Source: Odiellus spinosus (taxonomy: Eukaryota; Arthropoda; Arachnida; Opiliones; Phalangiidae). Taken from it: DNA of 64,000 nt. Position 1 is the stretch's first letter, and the number at the start of each line of letters is the position of its first letter. This document shows positions 45,633-57,949 of the stretch, one piece after another. The stretch spans positions 5,482,766 to 5,546,765 of the forward strand of contig OY987240.1 in assembly GCA_963920705.1 (NCBI GenBank). The letters run 5' to 3'. Below the pieces are notes generated by a model. That model worked only from the letters and a program-made list of their open reading frames with translations, did not search any database and was not told where the DNA came from. The position numbers were made by a program, and so were the translations under genes.

Positions 45633-47375
45633 TATGTAACCCGTTCCCTTCGCCCCCCCCCCCTCTAAATTTTAATTTTTTTGCTTTTAAGTACAGTTAA
45701 TTAAGCCTAATTAATTTCTTATTTTGTGTCACCTTCCCTTCAAATTAAAAACTCTGAAATATAAGAATTTCAAATAAAAATATTAGTGCAAAGAATTGGA
45801 AATAGAATAAAAGCTTGCCCTCTTAGTATTCCCACGAAAAAAAACCTCCCCTCACATAAAGTTCATCTCAAATAAGTTCCACGCCTACTCTAGATAAAAT
45901 CCATTAGTTCCCCCTAACTCCCAAAGCTTAGAGAAATAAGCCATCCCAGGTTTAATCGCTAGAGAACGATGACTGAAATGACACATTCCATCGCTAAATA
46001 ACATAACCAAGTTCATCTCAAAATCTCACCCAACAAGCCACTTCAGAAATAGTACGGCTGACCATCGAAACAGCCCTCAAGCTTACCTCCAGACTCCTTG
46101 GCGCTCCCGCTTCCTTTCAACAAACCACGGGTTAAGGCCAAACCCCAGCGTACAGCACGTAGGAAGGCAACGCGCGCAAAGTTTGGAGATTTTCCATAAA
46201 AATTCAGGTGCATCCGACCCCCCCCCCCCCTTCGATTCGCGGAAACAAGTTAAAGAAAGGTCCCATGATGACGCTCCCCTCCTCCTCCAACCCGGCAAGT
46301 ACGCATGCCGTGGACAAAAACTCAAACTGCAAGTGAGAGAGAAGAGGCGACTCTTGTTTTTCCCCCCAATACGAGGGACCGAGTAAAGAAGAAGAGAGAG
46401 AGTAGGGACAATTGGAAAAACCATCGAACTAAGAAGACCTCCCGAGGAACCAGAAAACGAGCCCCGGCGCTCCCACGCTAGAAATCCCGCTATGATGGGT
46501 CCGGACTTAGAAGTTTTTTCAATTATTCGCGTAAAGAACGTAGTCGCTCGAGCCCCTCGTAAATAACTTAGAACTTTAAATCAGTCCAAGTCTCAAGTAA
46601 AACTTAACTGCGCCGAAATCATTAAAAGAGCAAATGGCCAACCGAACTATCGCGAGAATCCCATGAAGAAAACTGGAAAGCTCTAACTAAAATGAAGAAG
46701 AAACCCCCATTACCCGGGAATGAAGCCAAACTTAATCCAACTACATGATGCCTAGAGACGACATCTATTGATCCCCTCCTTGAAACCCCCGAACAGCCGG
46801 AATCTAGTCGGAAGAAATCTGCGATCCCGTTGAAAACCGGAAACCCAAATCCGTCAAAGAAAATCTGAAGATAGTCCACTGAGCTGAAAGTTCAAAGAAA
46901 CTGGAGGTCCCGTTGAAAACCGGAAACCCAAATCCGCCGAAAGAATCTGAAGAACTTCGTCGAACCCCTCAAGTGTCTGCCGGAGATCCCGTTGAAAACC
47001 GGAAACCCAAATTCGTCAAAGGAGAGCTACGAGGAAATAAAGACGTCCCAAACCCTATCGCCGATGCGTACGAGAAGCGATATGTACCCTTTAAATCGTT
47101 TGCCCCATAAAAGATGCCATACCCAGGTTAAATGTCGGAATATTGAGTGAAAGTTTGATACCCCAGGGTAAAGACCCAATCCTTCAAACTTTTGGCGAAA
47201 AGTAGACCAGTCAAATTATAGGAAACCCGAGAAAGATAATAAAATTCGTTCCCCCCCCCCCTCGAAAAAATGACCCCCATAGAGATCGAAAAGTTTTAAG
47301 CCAGGCAGGTTAATTAGTCATTCCGAGGTCAGAAGTCGAAGAAACCATTTAAGAGTCCGCGTTAGTTTCCTTTTT

Positions 47376-50366
47376 ACCTCCCCGACTGAACTTTAGTTCA
47401 GGGGGAGGTCTGTGTGTGTGTGTCACTTCCTGTGTAAGCGGATATCCTGTGTAACAGGAAATCACGTGACCTAGCTCGTGGAGCCAAAAGTCTAGAGACA
47501 TTATCATACCAGCTTATCGTTCAATTCCGCTTAACGGGAATTACCTCCTTTAAGCGTGGCTGCCACAATGAGTTTCAGGTGTCGTGCATATATATATAAT
47601 ATACAGTCTCCGATTGTATATTATCGCATTCCACCATCCACTTTACGGTCAAACCTCGATGCTGGACAGTTGAAGGCGATTATACGCAATGGGACGTCTC
47701 CCACTGTTATAATCACCTCCGACCATCCTCACACCAAGGTCCAACCTCTAGTGTCCGATCTCAGTGGGCCATATTAGCGAGGCGTCCCTCACTAATATAG
47801 TCCACATCAACCTTCCACTCCAGTCATCTCCTCCCTCTACGGGTCTTTGTGGTGCAGTTACCGAATGCCTAGGGTTACGATAAACGTCTAGACGTTGAGA
47901 AGGGGGGGTTTTCCCCAACTCTTCTCGGTTACTCGCTCGGTGAATAAAGGTTAGCGAAAGCTATATATACCCCTTTTCCATGCCCTAACTATTTTGGCCT
48001 TATGCCGCGATATCTTTTAGTGAATTGAAGCGTATAATTCATTTAAATTATAATTTAATATAATAATATTGTTAAACTGAATCTAATTAATAAAGAAGCT
48101 GAAAAATCAATTAAAAATTCGAGATAGTTTAGAAGATATTTAAGAAATTTCCCAAAAATTTAATGAAATGTGACCGTTTAATACCAGCTTGAGTTGGCAA
48201 CACGCGCTTAGCTGTTTTCCATATATCATTTAGTCCAAAAAGCAAAGGTATAACGGGCAGTATAGGCTTAGTCTTGCTGCAAACTTGGGGTGGATTGAAG
48301 AATCTAAATAAAAGTGCGTTTACACGGGTATCCCACCGTCCACTGAATTCGAATTAATACAGACAAAGGTACTTTGACAAAATTTGATAAGACTTCTTTC
48401 GGTACGAGAGTTTCTCTAGTTAAACACAGATTTAAATAATGAAATATTGATAAATTATATGAAGTAATAGAGAGTAAGGTGCCTGAATTGGTTACAAAAG
48501 GGTGAAATCATAAGCTTAGCCGATTTTTATTAATTGCTTCAAAATGATAAACAAAAATGTTATTTCTTAAACAGTAGAATGATAAGGAATATCCATTGAA
48601 TTCGAGCTAATAGAGAGAAAGTATAGTTTATTGTTTACGAGTGCTTCTCTTAGTTAAACAAAGATTTCTATAATGAAAGATTGATAAGGTATATGAAGTA
48701 ATAGAGAGAAAGGTGGCTGAATGGGTTACGAAAAGGTTAAAACATAAACCTAGTATAGTTTATTGTTTACGAGTGCTTCTCTTAGTTAAACAAAGATTTC
48801 TATAATGAAAGATTGATAAGGTATATGAAGTAATAGAGAGAAAGGTGGCTGAATGGGTTACGAAAAGGTTAAAACATAAACCTAGCGATCTTTATTAAGT
48901 GGTTCTAAATTGATGAACAAAAATTTAATTTATTAAACTGTAGATAAGCTATTTAAGAAATTTCCCAAAAATTTAATGAAATGTGACCGTTTAATACCAG
49001 CTTGAGTTGGCAACACGCGCTATTCTTTTTTCATAATCATTTAGTCCAAAAAGCAAAGGTATAACGGGCAGTATAGGCTAAGGCTTGCTGCAAACTTGGG
49101 GTGGATAGAAGAATCTAAATAAAGGTACGTTTACACGGGCATCCAAGATAGAAACGACATAAGATTTAAAGCTGAGGCGGATTGATACAAAATGTTAAAC
49201 CTCTTAAGAAAAATTATAGTCGTGAAAACTCCCCTTGGACAGAAGTACAGTAGGTTTCCCGTGTTTAAAAAAACATCAGTTTTGAATAAAAAATGGTTAT
49301 CTGATGTTGGAAAAAAATAGGCTTCAGATTTCTCCACTATAAAACCAAGAAACATTTCCGATTATTTTCATAATCAAAAGAAGCCGTGTAGAGTGAACTT
49401 CGTTAGCAGACCAGGAGACGAGACAAGACGAGACCAGACGAAAGAGAGCTATAGTGACTTAAGTGAGAAAATCAACCAGCGCAGAATGTCATCACCATTT
49501 GAAGTCAACAGAGCAGCGACACGGCTTTCATTTATCACCAGAAAGAGAAGGCCTGGCTACGAAGAATTGAAACATGCAAGCAGTGAGTGTTTTCGGACTC
49601 GACATATGAGATTCTTACAGTCAGTAAAAGCTCAACAGTTCTTCATACGGCCTCGTTATTCTAAACATAACCTCTCGACCAGCTCAATCCTTTGATTCTT
49701 CCAATGACTGGGATCACTTGCATGATGAAAATATCAGTAATGGTCCTCTGGTAGCACGTCAAAACAAGAATTTTAGACGAAAACTGTACCGGAAGTAATT
49801 GCCGATCATCTACCGAAAATGGGTTGTAAATGGAACATTCAGTCTACAATATTTCTTGGTTTGTCTAAGAGGAACTTGCTACAAAATCTTCGTCGTTTTA
49901 ATTCCTTGTCTTCATTGCCATCCCAGACTAAATCCTTCGTCTTTATCAAATCAGTGGATTATCTCAAAGATAATCACACAGTACAGCCTATGCTCTAATG
50001 ATAATTTATATTATAAGAACATGTATTTTACATATTTATTTAGAAAATAAATTTCATTTGGTGTGTCTATTAAGAAATCTACGCCATGCCGCATATAATT
50101 ATGGGTAACGCATGACATTTCATTTGGTGTGTATATTAAAGAGTCTACGACCGGCCGCATGTAATTATGGGTAACGCATGACACTCTTTTGCATTCTCTG
50201 TATCCTTGAGGTTAAGGGAGAATAATGATTGAAATGCACGCTGTTTCCTCTACTCATCCAATACTCTACATTTCTTTTCATCTTTTATTTTAGGTAGGGT
50301 TAGGTTAGGTTAGATTACCTTAACGCCGGGGTCGGGGAGGTTAAATTTTGGTTTCCCAACTTGTTT
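47376..50366. mobile_element. 3-kb insertion in the 3' LTR with ACCTCCCCGAC inverted ends
   Basis: The 5' LTR shows a T-run where this copy has 3 kb of other DNA. The insertion starts ACCTCCCCGAC and its right end has the complement GTCGGGGAGGT at about 50332-50342. TTA on each side would fit a 3-bp duplication, though about 20 extra bases follow on the right. The first part forms a small hairpin (ACCTCCCC with GGGGGAGGT). It holds direct repeats, a TAGGGTTAGGTTAGG stretch near 50295 and short ORFs (for example 49393-49695) that I do not recognise. There is no transposase. Confidence 0.55.
48139..49146. repeat. Nested direct repeats inside the 3-kb insertion
   Basis: Two copies of a block of about 195 bp (48139-48332 and 48952-49146) both run from TTAAGAAATTTCCCAAAAAT to a GTTTACACGGG end. 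Between them a unit of about 130 bp occurs twice in tandem (about 48625-48887) with a weaker third copy at about 48380-48530. The GT(T)ACACGGG(T/C)AT motif also occurs at about 55090. Confidence 0.65.
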
Positions 50367-51091
50367 TTTTTTGTTCGTCACCCGCTAGAAGAATGGCTTA
50401 CGGTTACCCCTCCCGAGAGGATTGTAAGTTATATTAATTTCTATTTTCTTTGTATGATATGTGAATTGAGCCACTCGTTAATTTTGATCTTGTCCGAAAA
50501 ATATCTTATAAAATCTGAATTAAACATTAAACGTAAATCCTAGGCACCCCCGTAAATTCCAAGATATTCTTATTTTTTTAGTCCCTCGTAAAGGGAAGGT
50601 GAAGTCCCTTCAGGGCGAAAGGTTTAAATAATAAAGTTTTAACTCTGATCCTCCTAAAGGCCAAGTTTCTCGCCCCCTCAGGGCAAATATCCTTGTAAAT
50701 AACAGGATATAGTGATCCCCGCGTATTATTATGTTTAGAAGCCTATTTAGGATAGTAGCCTTAAGCTATTATTGTTATTGTTTTTTTTTTTGTTTGTCTG
50801 TATTGTTTGACCGTACCCCACTGAATAAAGAGAATAACATTGATTTTTGTTAACCAAGAATGAGTATCCATTTCTGAAACGAATCTAAATTTTCCTCTTC
50901 TCCCCTCGAACTTAAACTCTGTTCAATTTTAATTCCCTTTCCCCCAAAACTTTATTATGTAGGATTTCTTCGTTTCTGTTTTTTTCTGAACTTTAAAAAC
51001 TCAGAAACTACGAAAATATAGAAAAACCCTTATATAATTTCATCATTCTCTGAAAGTGTACCACTGGGCTTTTCGACTTTGTCCAGTTTCT

Positions 51092-52085
51092 TCAAGAGAT
51101 TGGATTAATACCTTCTCTTAAAAAGCCATTTACAAAAAGCGATGGCGGATATGTTGCCCATTCAAACTTAAAACAGTTTTCAAGATATTCTGGAGATTTA
51201 CTTACGCTTATTATCCTGTTCAACATCTGTGCAGAGCTTATAGATATTTCGTCGTTAATCTTTTGGAACTTCATGTTAGTTATGTTAAGGGTTTTCACTC
51301 GACCCAATCTACGAAACTTAACATCCTTTAATTTTTCCCTATCGAATTTTGCATCAATCCACCGCCAACGACGACATCAGCCATAAGGGTATACTTGCAA
51401 AACTCAAGAGTGGTTGAAAGTTTGAGCTCCGAAGAATAGGAACTAAATAAATATAATAAACTAGTACCAATTTTTTCAGAGAAAGCCCCAGCACCTGATA
51501 GTATTTTGAAACTAATTTAGTGTGGGTGTGTATCAACCAACTGTGGAAAATCGTGTTATGTTGAAAATAATATATGAAATGTTGCGTAACGTGTGGGGAA
51601 TGCAATGGGGTATCTTGTTTTAATACTTATAAAGATGTTCCTAAATAGGATAATGGCGACATTTTTGTCACATAATTAAAATAAAATTATGATATTGTTT
51701 TTCCCCACATTTACATTTTTTCAATTTTAATAAGAAAAATTTGTGCATGAAAGTTCAAAAATTCGAAATGGCGCTTCATCCAAATGGCTGTATCTTAAGA
51801 ACGATAAGTCATGGAAAGTTGATTTATGTACCGTTAGATTTAATGTTAAAGCCTCGTTCTTTTCTACATCGACAGTTCACTTCTACGGATTACGGTTTAA
51901 GCGTAAAATGTAAAAAAAGCAAATTTTCAAAATGGCGTCCATTTTTGGGGGTCTTCCACCCCCCGGAAGTGAAGGAACTTTTTCCCCCTTAATAAGCATT
52001 ATAAGTACATTATATAGCCGTTGGAATTAGCTTGTTACTAACTTGTTCTAGGTTTATGTAATTTTTGGCCTAATTTCCCTGGCTT
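51092..52085. pseudogene. Relic of the Cys-rich element protein family (second locus)
   Basis: On the plus strand, degraded text reads EWLKV, then VPIFSEKAPAPDSILKLI, a stop, CGCVSTNCGKSC, a shift, then KCCVTCGECNGVSCFNTYK and a stop at about 51648. This parallels the protein end at 18.1-19.2 kb. After it, 51906-52085 is a noncoding 3' region with CAAAATGG(C)GTCCATTTTTGGGG, the counterpart of the sequence beyond the stop at 19.2 kb. Left of it, on the minus strand (51092-51307), an ORF with RIISVSKSPEYLENCFKFEW and YPPSLFVNGFLREG looks like a more N-terminal part in the opposite orientation. This copy is therefore rearranged too. Confidence 0.5.
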
Positions 52086-52165
52086 AAAAATATAAGAAAC
52101 TTATTCAAACTGACTTTTAATTTGAAGCATATAAATAAAACAACGAAACTAATATTTTAAAGCAT

Positions 52166-53332
52166 CTTTTTATTCATTATTTTCCACGAAAATAAATTTG
52201 GATTTTTTAATAGGAACGTATAACACGGGTAATATTCTAAGGTAAAGGCTTTTTTTGGATAAAAACGGATATGGATTTGGATAAAAACGGATATGGATTA
52301 TGTTTTTTACTTTATCTTCGAATGAAAAATACTATATTTTTAATCAAACAGCTAATACTCATCAGAATTTAGTGGATTTGATCCAATTAATAAAAAATTA
52401 TACGAATTCCGAGCTCTTGCATCAGGTCGTGACGTCTGGTGAATAAGAGACGAATGTTTTTTCGATTCGATGACGTTTTCGTCTTCGTGCACGACACCAT
52501 CGCCAACGCCACCGCCGCAGTGAATACAGTACCTAGACCCCACTAGGGTTGGGTCTAGCTAAAAACTTTTATAATTTTGAGGAGACTTTCTCAGACACGC
52601 GCCCCATTTCATCCAGCTAAAAAGGAGCGAGCGAAAAAGACTATCCAAAATTTTATTATCTCCACTCGGTTCTTGCAAATTCGGAGTTCGCAATTATGAT
52701 TTAACAAGATGATTCACAACATTTTCAGTTAGAAACTACGACTCTCTCGGCCGTCTGATTTGCAATCCAATTATGTGGAGGCTGTTTGTATCGAGGTCTG
52801 CTTTGATTATACGCTTTCCGGATTACCGTACATTTTTCATGAACGCGTAGTTGTTCTGTTTTTCACATGTTTTGTTACCTATAAGGTAACGGTTGTAGCT
52901 TTCATACATAATTATTCTCGTTGAAATGTAGGGGAGTCGCTAGGATCTTCAAATTGGGGGGCTTTTGGGTGGCGATTCGGGGGCTATTCAGGGGGTTCTG
53001 GGGAAACATGTATTTTTTTAAATTTTCGGGGGGGGGGAGGGGCTAATTTGAAATTTGGGGGCTATAGCCCCGCAAAAAAGGCCTAGCGACGCCCCTGTTG
53101 AAATGTTTGCCATCGTCTTTTATCGCAAGGGTTGAAGTACGAGCTAAAATATCTTATATTGTTGGAACATTGAACATTCTTAAACTACACGTGTCTGGTA
53201 GGATTAACCGAACATAAAATAAAACTTATACTTTAGTAAATTGGACAAATATAAATGAACTTATAATAACATCATAAGTTAATAACATTTAAGATTATTG
53301 TAACATTGATATCTCGATGGTTCAGCCGTGCG
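52166..53332. repeat. Right arm of the 1.1-kb inverted repeat
   Basis: Reverse complement of 33229-34350. It is bordered on both sides by direct copies of one 180-bp sequence (51906-52085 and 53341-53523). It includes a small extra duplication of GGATAAAAACGGATATGGAT near 52258-52300. Confidence 0.85.
52929..53097. mobile_element. hAT-type MITE with TTGAAATG duplication
   Basis: TAGGGGAGTCGCTAGG at the left and CCTAGCGACGCCCCTG at the right are inverted. TTGAAATG lies at 52921-52928 and 53098-53105. It is 169 bp, noncoding and G-rich inside. Confidence 0.85.
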
Positions 53333-53340
53333 AACATACG

Positions 53341-53523
53341 AAAAATGTAAAAAACGTAAATTTTCAAAATGGCGGCCATTTTTGGGGGTCTTCCACCCCC
53401 CGGAAGAGAAGAACCTTTTTCCCCTTAATAAGCATTATAAGTACATTATATAGCCGTTGGAATTAGCTTGTTTCTAATTTGTTCTAGGTTTATGAAATTT
53501 TTGGCCTAATTTCCCTGGGCTAT
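53341..53523. repeat. Second copy of the 3' end of the Cys-rich element
   Basis: Matches 51906-52085 (AAAATGTAAAAAA, then TTTTGGGGGTCTTCCACCCC, then ATTATATAGCCGTTGGAATT) with about 10% differences and the same orientation. Confidence 0.75.
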
Positions 53524-53689
53524 AGATAGATAGTTCGTAGATAAAGAGCCTAATAATTATCTTCTGGTAAACCTTATGCATTTAACAATTATACGAAAAT
53601 ACAAATTTAATTTTTTAGTTACAAACAATTTTATCCGAAAATAATATATCTGGAAATATACGAATAATAGCAGATAATAGATATCCGAT

Positions 53690-54745
53690 TCCGAGCTCTA
53701 AGGATAGGTGAGGATAGACATTCATTCCGAAGGTTCGACGAAATACTGTGTAATGGTTTGGCTGGGTTAGGTTAGGTTAGGATAGACGATATTCCCAAGG
53801 TTGTATGTAGGCAAGATTTGATGAAGGTCGAATACTTAACGGTTTGACAGGGTTTGGGTTAGGCTAGATACCCATTCCGAAGGTTTGATGAAGGATGAAT
53901 ACTTCGTATTGGGTAAGGTTAGGTTAGGTTAAGATACACATTAATTCCCAAAACGATGATTTGTAATTGTTTGGCTTGGTTAGGTTAGACGTCCATTCCC
54001 AAGCTTGGATGAAGGACGAATATTTCGTTTTTGGTTGGTTGGGTTAAGTTAGGTAAGGTTAGGATGGACATCTATTCCGAGGGTTGGATAAAGGACAAAT
54101 ACTTCGTATTGGGTTACGTTAGGTTAGCTTCGGATACACATCCATTCCTATGGATGGATGAAGCAAGAACATTTTGTTTTGGTTTGGTTGGGTTAGGTTA
54201 GACGTCCATTCCCAAGGTTAGATGAAGGACGAATTCTTTGTATTGGGTTAGGTTGGGTTAGTTTCGGATAGACATCAATTCCCATGGTTGAATGAAGGAT
54301 GACTACTTTTTAATGGTTTGTCTTGGTTACGTTAGGTAAGACGTCGATTCCCAAAGTTGGATGAAGGACGAATATTTCATATTGGTTTGGCTGGGTTAAG
54401 TAAAGTTAGGATGGACATCCATTCCCAAGGTTAGATAAGGATGAATGCTTCGTACTGCGTAAGGTTGGGTTAGGTTAGGATAGACGTCCATTCCTATGGT
54501 TGGATGAAGTACGAATACTTCGTATTGGTTTGGCAGGGTTAGGTTATACATCCATTCCCAAGGTTTGATGAAGGGCGAATACTTCAAATTGGGTTAGGTT
54601 AGGATACATAATTCCCATGGTTGGATGAAAGACGATTTCTTAATAATAGTTTGGCTTGGTAAGGTTAGGTAAGACGTTTAAGGAAGGACGAACACCTCGT
54701 ATTGGGCTAGGTTAGAGGTCCATTCCCAAGGTTATATCTGAGCCG
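53690..54745. repeat. Minisatellite of about 70-80-bp units with GGTTAGG motifs
   Basis: About 14 imperfect units, each with GG(T/G)TTAGGTTAGG(A)T, then A(C/G)ACATCCATTCCCAAGG, then TTGGATGAAGGACGAATACT and TCGTATTGG. It is noncoding. The one minus ORF across it (54396-54587) is repeat translation. Confidence 0.85.
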
Positions 54746-55611
54746 AATATCGAGAAAAGCTCTGCAATTTCCCCAATGAGCGGCCGCTATTATTAAAAGA
54801 GCAGTTTTGAGCTTCGCCGCTTTTTTTTTTGGAAATCCAGGCTGCTGTTTTGGGAACTGCTCTTCTGGTAACTGCTGTTATGGGGTATACCCTGGTATGA
54901 TATCCTTCAGTGAATTCATATTAAATTATTATTAAAATATTCAAATGGATTATCTTAAATTAATAATATAGCCGTAAAATTAATTCAATATAAAAGATAA
55001 TTTAGAAGATTTTCGAGATTTATATTTTAAATATAACGAAAATTAAGCAAATTTGTGTTTAAACACTATAAAGATTAGAGATTTAGGCGCGTTCACACGG
55101 GTATGTAAGATTAGCATAGGTTGCGTGTAGCATATCAAATGGTGCATTCATCACGTCATCAGACACAAGCTGAAAATATCAATATAAAGACTGAGAAATC
55201 CAATGAAGAACGCAGGTACGTTGGGCAGTACATGACCAAAAGTATTAAAGAAGGCTCTAATTTTCTTGTGAAATTTCTCCGAATGTCTAAAATAAATAAG
55301 TGCGTGTAATAGCCTGTTAATCATAATAACGATATTCAAGCAATTGAGGCTACAATTGGTTACACGCCATAAATCGAGTATTCGCGTGTACGCGAGTATT
55401 GCGCTGTGTAGTTAACGTGAAGTGTTAAATATGTCGAAAACCACATCACGCTCGCAAAAAATCATACCAATTTGGATCTTCCTGTGAGAACTAGCCTTAT
55501 CCACTTTGATAAACTGTAATCTTCTAGCGAAGTTGGGAACAGTACCATTTGAATTGGCTCTAGCTCACGCTTTCGTTTTTTTTTTTTTCTTTTTTCAAAT
55601 TCTCGCGCGTT
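54746..55611. other. Intergenic repeat debris
   Basis: AT-rich. About 54890-55110 is similar to 47990-48330 (GATATC(T/C)TT(T/C)AGTGAATT, ATAATTTAGAAGATTTTCGAG, ACACGGGTAT), so it is a fragment of the same repeat family as the 3-kb insertion. A T-run lies at 55578-55595. No gene. Confidence 0.45.
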
Positions 55612-57435
55612 TACGAACGTAGGCATTGGTAGAAGAACATTTACCATCCTGGACACGGTAGTATGGGTTAAAACTAAACCCGTGCCGGTTCCTTCAACAC
55701 TACTGGAATTCCTCGGCCATAGCCGCGATGCCGAGGGCTTACATAACCAGGAAGGAAAGTTGAAGGCAATAATGGACGCGCCAGAGCCAAACAACGTGGA
55801 AGTTCTTCGCTCTTTCCTGGGGGTTATTACGAACGCTTTCTCCCAAACAACGCCACACACCTCGCACCGTTATACGCCATGCTCCAGAAACCCGCCGATT
55901 GATCATGGGGCCATACTCAAGAAGATGCCTTTCGCGAACCCGGAAAGAATCAAACATGCTTGTCCATTACGATATTGACAAGGAGATATCGCTCACCTGC
56001 AACCCTTCGTCGGTGAAAATTGGTGCGGTCATCTCCCATCACATCGACGTTGTGGAGAGACCAATTTCTTTCACATCATAACCCTCAATGCTGCGGAGAA
56101 AACTATTTGCAATTGCATAAAGAGGGCCTTGCAGTAGTATACGCATGCAGTCAAGGACTATATATTTACGGAGAGATTCACGCTTTTTACCGACGACCAG
56201 CCGCTATTCACGCTTCTAGCCGCAGACAAACCGGTTCCACCAATGGCAGCGGCCAGAATTCAGCGATGATCCCTCTTCATAGCGGCATATTCTTACGTTA
56301 CGAAGTTTCGAAATGGAATCGACAACACAAACACCGATTCGTTAAGCAGATCTCTCCCGTTCATGATGCGAACACTCCCGTTCCCGCGGAGTACGTTTCC
56401 TCACCAGATCACTCACTAGATGAGCGAGGGCAGCTATGGAAGCCGATCCTTCGCTCAAGTTGCTCCAGGGATACATGAAAAAAGGATTGTTGTTTACCAG
56501 AATACCTCCAGCACTAATACCTAACCAATGACAGTACGACCTAATTACCATGGCGTTATTCTTATGGGTAACAGAGCCATCTTTCCGATAACGAAAAGGA
56601 AGGAACTTTTAGAACTCCACAGTTTCCACCCGGGGATTGTAAGAATGAAGGGCCGTGACTCGTCCAAAAATCTGGTGAACTAAAATCGATCACGACATTG
56701 AAAACATAGCCAAAGAATGCTCCATTTGTCAAGAACACTCACCCATGTTAGCCACGGGATACCAATCATGGACAATCACAAAACCGCCATGGAACGAGTC
56801 CACGCGGATTTTGCCGGTCCGATCGAAGATAAACACCTCTTGATCCTTTTAGACACCTTCAGCAAATGGTTCACACATCCAAAACATATCGAGCAGTAAT
56901 TAATTTCCTCCACGAAATCAGCCAGAATTGGGATTATGCTCACCTTGGTAACAGATAATTATACCTGTTTTACCAGTTCGGAATTGGCTGACTTCATGGG
57001 AAATTCACCTCCGAACGGCCCAGCATCACCCGGCTTCTAAAGGTGCAGCCGAACGCGCCGTTTGTACTGTTAAAACTCTTCTTAAAAAGATACCATCGGA
57101 AATCGTCTGCGTTCTCAACGCTGGCCTAAACACAAAAGTCAGGGTCTCTAGAAGAACAACTCACTACAATTATCCTAAATCATTGACGACCACTAACTTC
57201 AAGACTAGACCCTTGCCATCCTGAGACCTTGCCAACGAGGGATAACGCTTCGCTTCCCTATAGTAAGCAAACCTACCAAATTAACGATTTAGTTTATGTA
57301 CGGAATTTTGGAAATGGAGGCAAGTGGTTACCGGGTACTATCCAACAATCTGTTGGCAAAATGATGTTCTCCGCGGCAACAGACCAAGGAATCCTAGCTA
57401 CGTCAACACAAGAACCAATTACTTCCTCGCCCTAA
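55612..57435 (+). pseudogene. Ty3/gypsy pol 3' part (element C), heavily decayed
   Basis: It starts in the RT thumb (LEFLGHSRDAEGLHNQEGKLKAI, then EVLRSFLGV). RNase H follows across several frames (LVHYDIDKEISLTCNPSSVKIGA, RPISFTS, a TDDQPLF motif, PPMAAARIQR). The integrase finger (ELHSFHPGIVRMK), a catalytic-core start (MERVHADFAGPIEDKHLLILLDTFSKW), TDNYTCFTSSEL and a C-terminal YVRNFGNGGKWLPGTI module come next. At least eight frameshifts or stops interrupt it. The 5' part (gag, protease, RT palm) is missing. A purine tract and LTR follow directly. Confidence 0.8.
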
Positions 57436-57457
57436 CCTTCAATCTTTGGAAGAAAAG

Positions 57458-57695
57458 TGTTGTGTATTCTATTCTCCGAAATATAAATATTCGTGTATAT
57501 TGAATTCCTACACTAGAGGGAGACTTAATCTCTTGTAGTGTAGAGAAGAAACTGAGTCCTAGAAGAAAGAGTAGTAGTTGTAATACGGGTTCTACGCTAG
57601 CCAGACACTCTATGCAGTAGGTTCCCATTATTGTGTTAGTATTAAAGTTTACATTGGAATTAGAAATTTGTCATTCATTTTAATCTCACGACACA
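57458..57695 (+). repeat. LTR shared by elements C and D
   Basis: TGTTGTGTATTCTATTC to ATCTCACGACACA, 238 bp. It is preceded by a purine tract (GGAAGAAAAG) as a 3' LTR should be. It is followed six bases later by GTGGCGACGGAGATGGGA, the kind of sequence that follows a 5' LTR in gypsy elements of the mag type. One LTR thus has internal sequence on both sides. Confidence 0.7.
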
Positions 57696-57949
57696 AAAAA
57701 GTGGCGACGGAGATGGGATGCATAGAGAAGGAAAGTAAACCGTACAATTGAAATAATTATTAATCCGCCAAGTCTCGGTAGGCAGTGTCATAGAAACTAC
57801 GTGTTAGGAAAAACAAAGTAAATCATAAAAGTCAACTTGCTATCAACAAAGCGGGAATTCGTTTTTTTTTTTAACAAATGAAGAGAGTGAAAGAATTAAC
57901 TTTAAAATGGTGCAAAGAAAAAAAAGATAGACAATAAGACAAAATTTAA

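Larger units (their letters stand above)
34598..51036 (+). mobile_element. Large chimeric Ty3/gypsy element (element A) with long LTRs
   Basis: The LTRs start TGTAACCCGTTCCC and end CCCTTATATA. ATTT lies on both outer sides (34594-34597 and 51037-51040). The primer site TGGCGCAGTCGGCAGG begins two bases after the 5' LTR and fits the 3' end of a tRNA-Ser. A polypurine tract (GGGAAAGGAAGGGGA) lies just before the 3' LTR. Order inside: gag-like ORF, a BEL/Pao block, gypsy RT-RNase H, integrase with PHD-like and zinc-knuckle extension, a MULE-like insertion, then the 3' LTR containing a 3-kb insertion. All frames are interrupted. The nested insertions account for much of the 16.4 kb. Confidence 0.88.
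45635..51036 (+). repeat. 3' LTR of element A, enlarged by a nested insertion
   Basis: It is the same as 34598-36893 apart from point changes, a 44-bp block near 46515-46560 that the 5' copy lacks, a smaller block near 50835-50870 and the 3-kb insertion at 47376-50366. Confidence 0.85.
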
